Shown here: positions 21,441 to 36,400 of the stretch, piece after piece
How the letters are laid out: the number at the start of each line of letters is the position of its first letter
How positions within the stretch are numbered: position 1 is the stretch's first letter
Assembly (NCBI RefSeq): GCF_032854445.1
Contig: NC_088304.1
Span: 35,637,551 to 35,697,550, forward strand
DNA length: 60,000 bases
Direction: 5' to 3'
Origin: Liolophura sinensis
Lineage: Eukaryota; Mollusca; Polyplacophora; Chitonida; Chitonidae
The notes under the pieces: generated by a model
The model's input: the letters and a program-made list of their open reading frames with translations, nothing else
Database searches by the model: none
What the model was told of the DNA's origin: nothing
Position numbers and translations under genes: made by a program

Positions 21441-24400
21441 CTGTTAACAGAAAACCTAAAATCATAACCAACCACAACTAATTATAACCAAAATTACCTT
21501 GATGAATCATTCCCTATACCCAGTATGGTAGGTAAAACAAAATTTTGAACAGTCCTGCGAAAGGTGATTTCAAGTAGATATACATGAATGACTGTGGATC
21601 AATGCTTTTATTTATTTATTTGATTGGTGTTTTACCCCGTACTCAAGAATATTTCACTTATACGACGGCGGCCAGCATTATGGTGGGAGGAAACCGGACA
21701 CAGCCCGGGGGAAACCCACGACCATCCGCAGGTAGCTGGAAGACCTTCCCACGTACGGCCGGAGAGGAAGCCAGCATGAGCTGGACTGGAACTCACAGCG
21801 ACCGCATTGGTGAGAGACTCCAGGGTCATTGCGCTGCGCTAGCGCGCTAACTGACTGAGCTCAATGCTCTTAAACAGATAGCTTCACAGAATTTGTGTGG
21901 GTGAGAAACTGCGGGTAGATCACATGTGAAAATGCTTGTCAGTATCTTGCTTTACTAAAGGCCTGTGGTTTTCCACCTTATCACCATGGAGACGATGCTA
22001 ATGTAGCAGTCAACTTACATCATTACTGTAGAAGAAGAGGAGTTCTTGTTCAGAGCCTTTCTGGTGTTCTTTCTCAGCCGTCGCCTGCAGTGCTTCTTGA
22101 GCTTTGACAATATCGCTTTCCTCACCCTCTGCAAAATTGAGATAAATATTTTGAGAAAAAAAATCCAAAAAAGTTTAAAAAGTTTTTCTAAGTTACACTA
22201 CACTGACATGTACCTGCTTCCATACTTTTGGAATATGTAGTTAATTCCACCATCACCTGTACAATGTCCAATTAAGAGGACATAACCATTAGAGACAAAC
22301 AAGACACGTTGTGACTTACCAGTGAAGAGAATGAGACAGGGGGAGAGGTTGAGCTGGCTGACATGGTCCATGGTTAACATATTCATAGCCTTGGGGTACC
22401 ATGGGAACTCCTGTAGGAATACAACAGCAACAACACTCACCCTTTATTTGGATACAGTACATTCCTTCTAAGATGACGGTTTCACGAAATTTGAGTTTCA
22501 ACCACCAAACACAAAATAAGACACATTTGCAGGGAAGCCTTGTTGTTCTTACAGAATGATCACCTAATACCATACCTTTCCATCGGGATCTGCCCGAACC
22601 GTCTCTCGTCCATGTCGAGTCACAACTGAGCCATCTTTCTCCAGAATTATCAGGGATGGTATTCCTGCGAACAAATCATAGATCGCACCCAAACTTTAGC
22701 ATTTTCAGGCTACATGTTTTTGCAATTGTATACCTTTTGTCAGTCACTGCTTTGCAGTTTTAATTCATACAACAGGGCTCTTATGTTGCTTCTCTGATTA
22801 TTGGTAACCCCACTTTATCCTATGAACTACATGTACAATGACATGTACTAAACGCAATACAGCTACTATACCTTACACCCTGAACAGTGAAATCAAATAC
22901 CCCATAAACTACAATCGCATGTATTACAGGCTAAACAGCTACTGTACCTTGCACCCTGAACAGTGAAATGCCCATAAACTACAATCGCATGTATTACGGG
23001 CTAAACAGCTACTGTACCTTGCACCCTGAACAGTGAAATGCCCATAAACTACAATCGCATGTATTACGGGCCAAACAGTGACTGTACCTTGCACCCTGAA
23101 CAGTGAAATGCCCATAAACTACAATCGCATGTATTACAGGCCAAACAGCTACTGTACCTTGCACCCTGAACAGTGAAATGCCCATAAACTACAATCGCAT
23201 GTATTACAGGCTAAACAGCTACTGTACCTTGCACCCTGAACAGTGAAATGCCCATAAACTACAATCGCATAAACAGCTACTGTACCTTGCACCCTGAACA
23301 GTGAAATGCCCATAAACTACAATCGCATGTATTACAGGCTAAACAGCTACTGTACCTTGCACCCTGAACAGTGAAATGCCCATAAACTACAATCGCATGT
23401 ATTACGGGCTAAACAGCTACTGTACCTTGCACCCTGAACAGTGAAATGCCCATAAACTACAATCGCATGTATTACAGGCTAAACAGCTACTGTACCTTAC
23501 ACCCTGAACAGTGAAATCATCCCAAATGCCCCATAAACTACAATCGCATGTATTACAGGCTAAACAGCTACTGTACCTTGCACCCTGAACAGTGAAATCA
23601 AATACTCCATAAACTACAATTGCATGTATTACAGGCTAAACAGCTACTGTACCTTGCACCCTGAACAGTGAAATGCCCATAAACTACAATCGCATGTATT
23701 ACAGGCTAAACAGCTACTGTACCTTACACCCTGAACAGTGAAATCATCCCAAATGCCCCATAAACTACAATCGCATGTATTACAGGCTAAACAGCTACTG
23801 TACCTTGCACCCTGAACAGTGAAATCAAATACTCCATAAACTACAATTGCATGTATTACAGGCTAAACAGCTACTGTACCTTGCACCCTGAACAGTGAAA
23901 TGCCCATAAACTACAATCGCATGTATTACGGGCCAAAAAGCTACTGTACCTTGCACCCTGAACAGTGAAATGCCCATAAACTACAATCGCATGTATTACA
24001 GGCTAAACAGTTACTGTACCCCCCCCCACCCCCTCAAAAGTGAAATCATCTCAAATATTCTATGAACTACATTGACATATATATTACAGGCTGAACAGCT
24101 ACTGTACCTTCCACTCCAAACAGTGAGATCAAGTCCTCCGTCCGTTTGTCTCCATGGGGAAGGCCTAGCCAGGGCATTGTCTCAAAATATTGCGCGAACG
24201 ACTCCGCACTCCTGTCCTTGCTAATAAATATGACTTCAAAGTCTTGCCCCTCTGCGCGCACTTTGCTGTAAACGCCGATGAGGTCCGGGGTGAAGGCACG
24301 GCATGGTGGACACTGCAAAGGAGAAGATTCTCCGATATATCCTGTCTGATTTACACACAACGAAAGTATCACACAAATGACCATACTCAGGCAGCTTACA

Positions 24401-27400
24401 GGTGTAAGATAGGGACTGAGGTGTTGTCTGGGGTAGCGGATTGACATGTCTAATAGTTTCTCCTACAAAATTGTACTAAATGTAATAAAAGTATTTACTC
24501 TCTTTGCATATATATTGATGTTCACTACATTGTAGATGTCTGCATCCACGTTACTTGTAAATTAAATCCATGTACAAAGAAAACTAATAGATTCTTATTC
24601 ATTCATTCACTTATTTGATTGGTGTTTTAAGCCATACTCTACATTATACCCTTTATACAACGGCAGCCAGCAGGAAAACCGGGCTGAGATGGGAGTATAC
24701 TCATGACTATTTTGAAAGGCCTCATCATGCACATGTACTTCCGGACAGAACGCCAGCATGAGCTGGACTTCTCAGCAACAGAGGTGCAACCTGAATTTAA
24801 TTTGTAACTCATTTCTTATTCCGCTGATCTGTTAACTTGTCCAACTGAAGCAGTGACAGCTAGATTTTCCTCTTCCTTTGACTGCATTCAGCAAAACATG
24901 TACGGAAACTCCATGCTAGTACTTCTTCAAGGTAAGTTAAAAATTAAGCTATAAGGACATATACCCACGTACACAAACCAAGGAAACTATGAAACTGTGT
25001 ACATAGGATACACAGTGTTCGGTGATGTGTGTTCGTCACTACCTAAAACATCGGTCTTATAACACTGTAGTACATGGACCATTACCCTTACAGGCAATCA
25101 AGGGAGATAATTATGAGAGGCAGATTTACAGCTCTGGCCTGTGATAAGACAGATACAACTAGCCTGTTTGTCTAGTCCTCATGGCAAAGATAAGCTGTCC
25201 TAGCCTGTTGGGGGGGTCACCTTGAGTGTAGGGCAGCTACCCTGGGCTATTAACTGTGGGTGGTGTTTTTCACCACAGTTATTCCCCAGCCTGCTGCAAC
25301 CCCCATAAACCAAGGGGACTCAGCATCTGGTTTTATACTGTGTAATGGAGCTCAGGTTAAACCGGTGGTCTGCTGCCAGCTTTAGTGTGGAGTGAAGCAG
25401 ATTTATTACAGGTAGTTACAGGTACATGTTATGCGCAACTGGCGTCAGTGGTATGTGCTACCTGACCTGTTGACATGACAAATGCATGTACCAATACCAT
25501 GCAATCATGTCACATGTCTATACATTTATCCCGCATTAGAGAAAATACTCTGCTTTTCATTGGACAACAACAGTCACATGGGGTCCAGATATATTCTCCA
25601 ATCCGGCAGAGGATGTCAAATGTGTCTGCTGTGTAGGTTATCTCAGCTACTGTTGTGTTGTGAATATAATGGTCAACACATGGTTGAAGCGATTCACCTG
25701 AACACCTGTCTTCTGCTCTGAACTGATGGGTCTTTGCACGACAAATTCATCATGAGGACTGGGGCACTGGCAGCCTGAACGTGCGCATGTTCATTTGTAT
25801 TCACAAATGATATTGGAGTCTCATCCTATAATCAATTTGGCAGTTGTATCCATCATGCCATTCCACAATTAGAGTGCATTATTTAACTTCAGTAAGAAAA
25901 CATATCAGTTGGTTAAAGTTTTGTCATAATATCTGTCAACATTGGCCATTCACTGAATGAGCGGCCAGAGTGCAAGGAAGATTGTATCTACCGTGAATGC
26001 TGGCTTGCTTGACTATGTAAAATGTCAGTTGCCCATTTCTTCCTATTCATTGTTTGATACCGGGGTAGGCAAGAGTGCAATGCAGCCTTCTACTCTTTGA
26101 ATATGGTTACAAATATACAAACCATAAAAACTGAAATTTTTTGAATCAAGGATTATTTTAACAACAAATTTCCATAAAAAATTGGCATGGCATAAATCAA
26201 AATGAAAACAAATGCTGGACTGGTTTGCTTGGATTCATAGCATCAAACACGCACAATACATGCACAACTACATGTGTACAAATACACACACACTCAATGT
26301 GCACACCTACATGTGTACAAATACATGCACACTCAAGGTGCACACCTACATGTGTAAAAACACATACACACTCAATGTTCACACCTAAATGTGTAAAAAC
26401 ACATACACACTCAATGTTCACACCTAAATGTGTACAAATACAGGCACATGTATATACACAAATATATGCACACTCAACGAGCTCGTCTAACAGATGAATG
26501 TAGACACCTTAAATAGACTAAATGCACTGCTTTCTACAAATGCACAAAATGCTAAATTTTTACCTCGAAGAACACACAACAAGATGATGTATGGGACCAG
26601 GTGTTCAGAGACTTGCAAAAAGAGAGGACCTGACAAAAAGTTACATCTCTATATTCAAGGACCAGAGCTGCCAAAGACTGTCCCTACCAGTTGTCAAGGT
26701 GTACAGAAAACTTGCAGGCATACAAGGCTGTACACCCTTGAGCTGTGATAAAGCGCATCTTCTGAAGACTGCATCTTCTTTACCCCACAGCAAAATCTGT
26801 CAGCTGTTCAGTGTAAGTACATCTACTTAAAAGACTACTCAACGTCAGCTTTCAGGATATCCACAGCTTAAGAGCTTGTCTGGTGAAGATGGTATCGTGA
26901 CACAAAGGGAAGTTTGTAAAAGTTTCGTGGACATACGCCGTGCAATACAACTGAGCTTAGCCAGTAGGCAGACATCACAACAACCTCTTTACATCTTCTA
27001 AAGAGGATTGCAGCTTATTTTTCTTTCAAATCTACCCTGAATACAAGAATTGCACATGTAATTGGCTACATGTACAAAAAAGCAATCTCGGTATATATTT
27101 GAATGTCTTTTGCTTTTTCCCAAAGTGTTCATCTAATCAACTTCACAAAATACATACATATATCTACATGTACATGGAGATCTATCATTTTGCTTTCAAC
27201 TGAATTTAATACAAAACATTCGGGCTCTTTTGAAAACGTGCCCACTGTCTGTGTGCATGCATAAGTTTGGGTTAAGCTGCATGTACTAAAATGAATAGTA
27301 ACTCATCCATCTTTCCAAAGCCTAAAACTCAATACAAAGTACTGTCATTACTGTAATACTGTACTGTAGCATTTTGCACAAGACAAAATTGTTCATTTTG

Positions 27401-30400
27401 CCTAATTCTCACAGTTCTATTGATCTCAATAAGGTGTCCTGGAATTTGCTTGGAAGGCACGATAATCTCATGTACATGTGGACTGAAACTAAACGATTCA
27501 GCACCAAATGTAAGATTATTGTCAGGGGCCTCTGTGGCTCAGTTGGCTTAAGCGCGCTTGCGCTGCTTAATGACCCAGGAGCCTCTCACCAATGTGGTCG
27601 TTGTGAGTTCAGGTCCAGCTCATGCTGGCTTGATCTCCGGCCATACGTGGGAAGGTCTGCCAACTATCTGTGGATGGTCAAAGGTTTCGTCTGCCCAGTT
27701 TCCTCCTACCATAATGCTGGCTGCCGTCGTATAGGTGAAATATTCTTGAGTACGGCATAAAACGCCAATCAAATAAATAAATAAATAAATAATATTATGG
27801 TCTTTACTTGTCTCAAAAATTTCTCTTTTTGGGGCTGAATTTTGAAATCAAATACAATATTTGCACAAAAGTCAATGTTTTGGAAATTTTCTTCAGTATG
27901 CATTTTATATTTAAAGGGGCATTCAGCGGAATGTCTTGGTAGGCCAATATTATACACAAGAATACAAAATCTTTGGTTCTCTGTCAACACTAAAATTAGA
28001 GACACACTGACTAGAGCCCCAAAATGTGTGGTACTTTAAAAACACTTGACTTGCACAGTCTTTAGCTGTTTAGAATTTCAAAGTAAATATCTGAAGAGGC
28101 TAATGGTTGGGGCTATCAGTGATGGGTGACTGATGGGAGGGGTGGGGTGGGGGTAGGGGAGCTGTAGAGGGTCACTGTCTAAACACCATGCATATGGGGC
28201 TGATAAGTCACAGCCAGCAAACAAGTTCACCAGATGGAAAAATTACCATTTATAATTTGCCAATGGCTTTTTAATGAGTCAGCTGGGACATCTAAGAGAG
28301 CTGGTGAAAGCTTAGAGCAGTGGGGGTCAGGATGGACTGAGAGGAGGGTATAGAGGGAGAGTGAAGAGGGAGAGTGGTGAGGGGGTAACTTATAGGGTGT
28401 GAGGACAACTGGATTCATGGGCAGGAGTGGACCTACATGGATGCACAACCAAGGAGTACCACTGCAGTATTCCACAGGCACTGTCATTTTGTCCTTCAAA
28501 GAACTTGATATTAAACTCAAGGCTAAACTATTTAAAATGAACTAAAGAACTAAACTATTCAAATTACAACTGTCATCATTTCATTTGTTTTTCTTTCAAG
28601 TTAATTTTACATCTGTTTTGTTTCATAGTCATTGTGGACAGGCCTGAGTGAGTAAGCCTGATGGTTACATTTTGTAATATCTAGCATGCTTCACGTACAT
28701 GCACAAGAACAAGAATTCTGTTTATATGTGACCCTTTGAATTCTGTTTATATGTGACATTATGAATTCTGTTTATATGTGACCCTATGAATTCTGTTTAT
28801 ATGTGACCCTTTGAATTCTGTTTATATGTGACCCTTTGAATTCTGTTTATATGTGACCCTATAAATTCTGTTTATATGTGACCCTATAAATTCTGTTTAT
28901 ATGTGACCCTATAAATTCTGTTTATATGTGACACTATGAATTCTGTTTATATGTGACCCTATGAATTCTGCTTACATGTGACCCTTTGAATTCTGTTTAT
29001 ATGTAACACTATGAATTCTGTTTATATGTGACCCTATGGATTCTGTTTATATGTGACCCTATAAATTCTGTTTATATGTGACCCTATAAATTCTGTTTAT
29101 ATGTGACCCTTTGAATTCTGTTTATATGTGACACTATGAATTGTTTATATGTGACCCTATGAATTCTGTTTATATGTGACCCTATAAATTCTGTTTATAT
29201 GTGACACTATGAATTCTGTTTATATGTGACCCTATGAATTCTGTTTATATGTGACCCTATAAATTCTGTTTATATGTGACCCTATAAATTCTGTTTATAT
29301 GTGACCCTTTGAATTCTGTTCATGTGTGACCCTATGAATTCTGTTTATATGTGACCCTACAACAGAAGACAATCATCTGACTGCAATTGTCTCTATGAAC
29401 AGATTGTGAGAACAAAGATTTTTTTTGCAAAATACACTTTGGCTTAGTTAATTACCCTAATCCTCAACTATTCATATATGAAAGAGCAACTTTCAGCGCA
29501 ATTTATACATATTTAGATTTCTGAGACAAAACTACATTGGTTGGATTGGCCAATTTCAGGCTCTCACAACAAGTATAGTTTTATCACTCTGTACAGAATA
29601 ATGCCTTCAGAATATGCTTGAATAAACACCTTGCATACATGGGGAAATGTTGAACAATTGCAATACTGATCATATTGAAGACACAAGAGCAGTTTCAATC
29701 CCACACAGCGTTTCCACTGATTAAAGGCAAAATTTGAAATTTGAATGCTTATTTTTGAAAAACTAAAATCTAAGTGTTACTTTAAAAGCAAAGAAAATGT
29801 TAAAATTAAGTGCATATCAAGTGAAAGATCATTAAATACTGTCCATGAAAATAGTTCAATTTAAAAAGAAAAAAAAAACTTTTTCCAACCGAGTAAAATG
29901 GTTTTAAAAGATCGGAACCTATGGTGGTCTGTAGTCAAAGGGTATCCGTGATGTCACATCCAGATTCCATGGTGGTCTGTAGTCACCCAAAGGGTATCCG
30001 TGATGTCACATCAGTATGTTTTCCTTAAAACTCCACTCGGACAGAGCATTCCTATGTGCATGGCAAAAACCTGATGTGACATCAATTTTGCCAATATGGT
30101 CAGATAGACTATCCATACAATCCAAAGTTCCAAATGCATTTTCCGAGTTGAAAAAAATCTCGAAAAATAAATCCAACTCCTTTTTGTGGACAGTTTTTAA
30201 TGGGTTTTTATACTGATCTGATATATAATATCTCATGATATTATAGTTGACTACATTTTGACTTATAAATGTCAAAACTGGCTTTTCAGACTCAGCCTCA
30301 AGCAGCTTTGATTTAAATTTTTCAGTACTTCCCTATGTGGTCCCTACTCATTCTCTCATGTGTATAAAGTGGTGAGTTGGTTGGAACAGGCACCAATTCA

Positions 30401-33400
30401 GCTGGAGCCTTACTTAACCCTGGTTTACATTAGCAGCTGTGATATTCTGCATAATTCCATGGTTTATTCCCTGTCCCTGGAGGGTACAAGTAAAACTACC
30501 CATCTAGATTACTTCCTGGTGGGGTTAACACACCTTCCAGACCACTACACCCCCTACTCCTTTACTCTCTAAACAAGCACCAGCTTACACTAACTCAACC
30601 ACAACTTAACAGCATCATTTCAGGCCTGCAGGCCACTCCGGTAATTCACTGTTTCTGGGATAGCAGAAGTGCATATCAGGAACAATGGAGCCATTTCCTC
30701 ATTGGGGTCTAAGCCTCGAACCTAGGTGAGGGTCCAGGAGTCTGCCTATGTGCTAAGTGGTTGCTTTCTAGAAGAAGGGTTTTGTCTGTGGACTGAAGCC
30801 CCTCCGACCCCTGGGTCCGAAGTCCCCTTTATAATACATTCTATATTAAAAAGATACATGTGTAAGTGCCCAAGGGTACAAAATGCACAAATACATGTAT
30901 ATACATGTATATATTTAACATTATTACAGTTATCTGGTACAATTGTAAACTGGATATACATACACACATGTATAGCACTTATTCAAGTGATGAAAACTGT
31001 TTGAGACCACTGTGAGTTTCATAACAGGCACATAAAGGCCAGCAAGAGCTGTGGATGTCCTAGGGATGATAATGTTACTTAATCCCCGTCTCAAGGACAT
31101 CCACAATCTGATGGAATTCACTGCATCTACATGCTGTCTCAAGTAACGCTGAAGAGGTACATGTATTATACACAATAAATCAGATAATACATCAGATAAA
31201 ATAAAATGTCTCAATTTTGTCAGTCTTCTTTCCTACTGATTTACTAGTATATATATTAAAAACGGATCCTTCACGCAGATCAGATTAACCCAGTTGGATT
31301 CGACCAGTGGGTCATGTAATGGAACAAGATAAATTGCCGCTCACAGGCATTTTATTGTTTTTATCTTGTTTGCCATTTCTTCAAGCAAAATCGATGAGGT
31401 GCAAATGTGTCTATCAACAAGGGAACTCATTATGAGCTATAAAATCAATTGCTTCAATTTGCTAAAGCAAGAAATGGGTGATTTATTTTCATTGGCTACT
31501 GGTCCATTAGATTTAACTCCTTCCCAGTTCATCACATCCATCAGTGATGGTACATAGAATAAAAACAGAAAAAACACTTGGGCAGCTGGAGGGGAATTCG
31601 GTTTACGGCTTCACAGGGTTAATACATTTCCATAGGCTACAGGAAATATATACCATCAAGAAGACACTAAAAAAAAACATCAAACGAATAAAAAACCCTG
31701 GTATGATTGGTTGATAGCCATTAAATTAATGCTCCATCAAACTATCATGGTTGTAAGTTTAACATGTGAATGTTTTAGCACAATAACATATAATGAATGA
31801 ATGAATGTGGCTTAATGCCACGTGAATGTTTGGCACAATGAATGAATGATTGTGGCTTAATGCCATGTGAATGTTTGACCCCATAACACAGAATAGATAA
31901 ATGACTGTGGCCTAATGCCATGTGAATGTTTGGCACAATAACACAGAACGGATGAATGATTGTGGCTTAACACCATGTAAATGTTTGGTACAATGAATGA
32001 ATGATTGTGGCTTAACGCCATGTGAATGTTTGACACCATAACACAGAATAGATGAATGACTGTGGCTTAATGCCATGTGAATGTTTGGCACAATAACACA
32101 GAATGAATGAATGATTGTGGCTTAATGCGATGTGAATGTTTGGCACAATAACACAGAATGAATAAATGAATGATTGTGGCTTAATGTCATGTGAATGTTT
32201 GGCACAATAACACAGAATGGGTGAATGATTGTGGCTTAACACCATGTTAATGTTTGGCACAATAACACAGAATAGATGAATGATTGTGGCTTAACACGAT
32301 GTAAATGTTTGGCACAATAACACAGAATGGATGAATGATTGTGGCTTAACACCATGTGGATGTTTGGCACAATAACACAGAATGGATGAATGATTGTGGC
32401 TTAACACCATGTAAATGTTTGGCACAATGAATGAATGATTGTGCCTTAACGCCATGTGAATGTTTGACACAATAACACAGAATGGATAAATGACTGTGGC
32501 TCAACACCATGTAAATGTTTGTTATAATGAATGAATGATTGTGGCTTAACGCCATGTGAATGTTTGACACAATAACACAGAATAGATGAATGATTGTGGC
32601 TTAACACCATGTAAATGTTTGGCACAATAACACAGAATGGATGAATGGCTGTGGCCTAATATCATGTAAATGTTTGGCACAATAACACAGAATAGAAGAA
32701 TGATTGTAGCTTAACACCATGTAAATGTTTGGCACAATGAATGAACGATTGTGGCTTAACACCATGTGAATGTTTGGCACAATAACACAGAATGGATGAA
32801 TGATTGTGGCTTAACACCATGTAAATGTTTGGCACAATGAATGAATGATTGTGGCTTAACGCCATGTGAATGTTTGACACAATAACACAGAATGGATAAA
32901 TGATTGTGGCTTAACACCATGTAAATGTTTGGTACAATGAATGAATGATTGTGGCTTAACACCATGTGAATGTTTGACACAATAACACAGAATAGATGAA
33001 TGATTGTGGCTTAACACCATGTAAATGTTTGACACAATAACACAGAATAGATGAATGATTGTGGCTTAACACCATGTAAATGTTTGGCACAATAACACAG
33101 AATGGATGAATGGCTGTGGCCTAACACCATGTAAATGTTTGGCACAATAACACATAATGAGTGAATGATTGTAGCTTAACACCATGTGGATGTTTGGCAC
33201 AATAACACAGAATGGATGAATGATTGTGGCTTAACACCATGTAAATGTGTGGCACAATGAATGAATGATTGTGGCTTAACACCATGTGAATGTTTGGCAC
33301 AATAACACAGAATGGATGAATGATTGTGGCTTAACACCATGTAAATGTTTCGCACAATGAATGAATGATTGTGGCTTAACGCCATGTGAATGTTTGACAC

Positions 33401-36400
33401 AATAACACAGAATGGATAAATGATTGTGGCTTAACACCATGTAAATGTTTGGTACAATGAATGAATGATTGTGGCTTAACACCATGTGAATGTTTGACAC
33501 AATAACACAGAATAGATGAATGATTGTGGCTTAACACCATGTAAATGTTTGACACAATAACACAGAATAGATGAATGATTGTGGCTTAACACCATGTAAA
33601 TGTTTGGCACAATAACACAGAATGGATGAATGGCTGTGGCCTAACACCATGTAAATGTTTGGCACAATAACACATAATGAGTGAATGATTGTAGCTTAAC
33701 ACCATGTGGATGTTTGGCACAATAACACAGAATGGATGAATGATTGTGGCTTAACACCATGTAAATGTTTGGCACAATGAATGAAGGGTTGTGGCTTAAC
33801 GCCATGTGAATGTTTGACACATTAACACAGAATGGATAAATGATTGTGGCTTAACACCATGTAAATGTTTGGTACAATGAATGAAGGATTGTGGCTTAAC
33901 ACCATGTGAATGTTTGACACAATAACACTGAATAGATGAATGATTGTGGCTTAACACCATGTAAATGTTTGGCACAATAACAAAGAATGGATGAATGGCT
34001 GTGGCCTAACACCATGTAAATGTTTGGCACAATAACACATAAAGAGTGATTGATTGTAGCTTAACACCATGTAAATGTTTGGCACAATAACACAGAATAG
34101 ATGAATGATTGTGGCTTAATGCCATGTAAAAGTTTGGCACAATAACACAGAATGGATGAATGGCTGTGGCTTAACACCATGTGAATGTTTGGCACAATAA
34201 CACAGAATGGATGAATGATTGTGGCTTAACACCATGTGAATGTTTGGCACAATAACACAGAATGGATGAATGATTGTGGCTTAACACCATGTGAATGTTT
34301 GGCACAATAACACAGAATAGATGAATGATTGTGGCTTAATGCCATGTAAAAGTTTGGCACAATAACACAGAATGGATGAATGGCTGTGGCTTAATGCCAT
34401 GTGAATGTTTGGCACAACAACAGATAATGAATGAATGGCTGTGGCCTAACACCACTTCAGCAATATTGCAGCCACACAGTGGCAAGGACATGCTGTAAAT
34501 GGTGACATAATGATAGTAAGATGATAACTGATGCATTTCCTATTAAAGCAGACCTTCAGCTTGAAACTCCAGCTCAAATTGCAGAAGTCACAATTAACAT
34601 CGCTGGTGGTGTTGAAGATCCCAAGTTCCTTTAATGTGGCAGCATCTTACTGACAAGAAATTCAACCTACAAAGTACATGTCCTGTAAATGATTATGATT
34701 CTGAATGTTCTATTGATCTAAGACAGGCGCTTTGAAGACGGTTTGGAAAGTCGGATGATTTCCTACTGGAAACATGTAAGCTTCAGCATCAAAAATAGCA
34801 CTTTTGTTCATGAAATTTGTTTTCCTCTAAAAATGCACTTCTTTGCGAGATGGAATTTTAGGTCCGTAACCGGAATCAACTTACATGTACATGTGCATGT
34901 GTTAACTTCTAAAGGAAAACTGCACTAACTATCTCGGATTAGCATCATGTTAAAGAGACACTGGCCATAAGATGGACAAAAAAACAAAAGTTTTCTTGTA
35001 CATGTAGAGCTTGGGTTCAGCTAATGAATTGAATTCAGTACCAGTACAATATTCAGGTATTAATCCATCTGTTGAAATCCCCTTTTCCAGAAAACACATA
35101 TACGAACATCATTTACGTGTACATGTATAAGGTGGAAGACATGCTTGCCAACAGGCATCAAGTAAAACCACCAAAATAGCCCTAAACTGTTGCCAACCAT
35201 TTCACCAACATAGCCATAGATCAGTAGGCCACTAATTCCCACAAACTTCCTGTCCAAGATTAGGAGTTTGGGATTCAACGACAGATGGACCAGTGCCCTA
35301 ATGATTATTCACTTTAAGCCTAAAATCACCGGTCGTCGTCATATGACCAAAAAATTGTGAAGTATGACGTAAAACACGAAGCATAGATACACGTGCATAC
35401 ATAAAATCATGGAGATATGTTAACAGTCTCTTAGAGTTGAGCATGAAAGAGTGATTGCCCCTTGTGAGACAACTGGCTGCACCACAGGTTTCTGGAGCCT
35501 GTCCAAAGTGTTATCTGCCAATCAGAACGAGGTGTGGACTTTTAGAGAGTAACACGTCAGGTGTCTAGTTGTCTAATACATGTACATAACAGAAAGTCTA
35601 TACACCAGCAGGCTGGGAACAGAGGTAGAGATAAGTCCATCCTACCCTACTACCTGTCACAGCTAACTGATCTTCTCAGTACAACATTGTATTGAGCTTG
35701 ACAGATAAGGATACTGTTCCAGTGCCAACATGTACCATGTAGACCTGTGTGCCTTATCAAGGTGTGAGCCCAGATCAGAAAATAACATGGTCCGACAATG
35801 GTGCGGCTATATATATGTACACTTGGTAAGGCCTTACATTTTCCCAAAAGGTGTAACCCAATGGATTTATGAGCTGGCAAGAAAAATGAGAGGTCAGAGG
35901 TCAGAGGATGTACACATGTGCAAAATTCCTGCAAACTTATAATTAACCTCAGGATGGACACACCCTGTACATGGGCGTAGTTGTATGATGTTTGAGCCTT
36001 TATACATCTACATAACAACTTCTACTATGACGAAGCTCTGACCAAATTATAATTAATTTTAAATCACTGTAAGCGGTGTGCATTTGTTTCTACCCTGCAC
36101 TTTATGCACAGTTTCATACAAATTTTTTTTTAAACATCACAAAAATCAATAGAAACTTTAAAACTCAGATTTCTAACATAGCCTTAGCCTTTGTTTGAAG
36201 TGTTGATTAACCCATGTACAGACACTTTAAACTCTTAATCCTTCTCAGTCAGTTTACATGTGGTATCACATTTTCAAGAAGTCCACCATGATGGTGCAGG
36301 AGAAAGTTTTTTATCAAATTTTGTCTTACCCAGTGAGCCGAGAAGTACAGTCCCACCACCTTCCCGTTAAGGGCGGTCGTGGCATCCACTTCTCCTACTT

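Noticed and set aside
30006-30275. Minus-strand 89-codon frame near the GTGATGTCACATC duplication
   Set aside because: No family match, in the middle of the NXN intron and overlapping a repeat-like segment. Probably part of a decayed element.
31857-34536. Many minus-strand frames with SNIHMALSHNHSF-type peptides
   Set aside because: By-products of the 46/55-bp array; the repeated peptide has no known relative and stops occur regularly.
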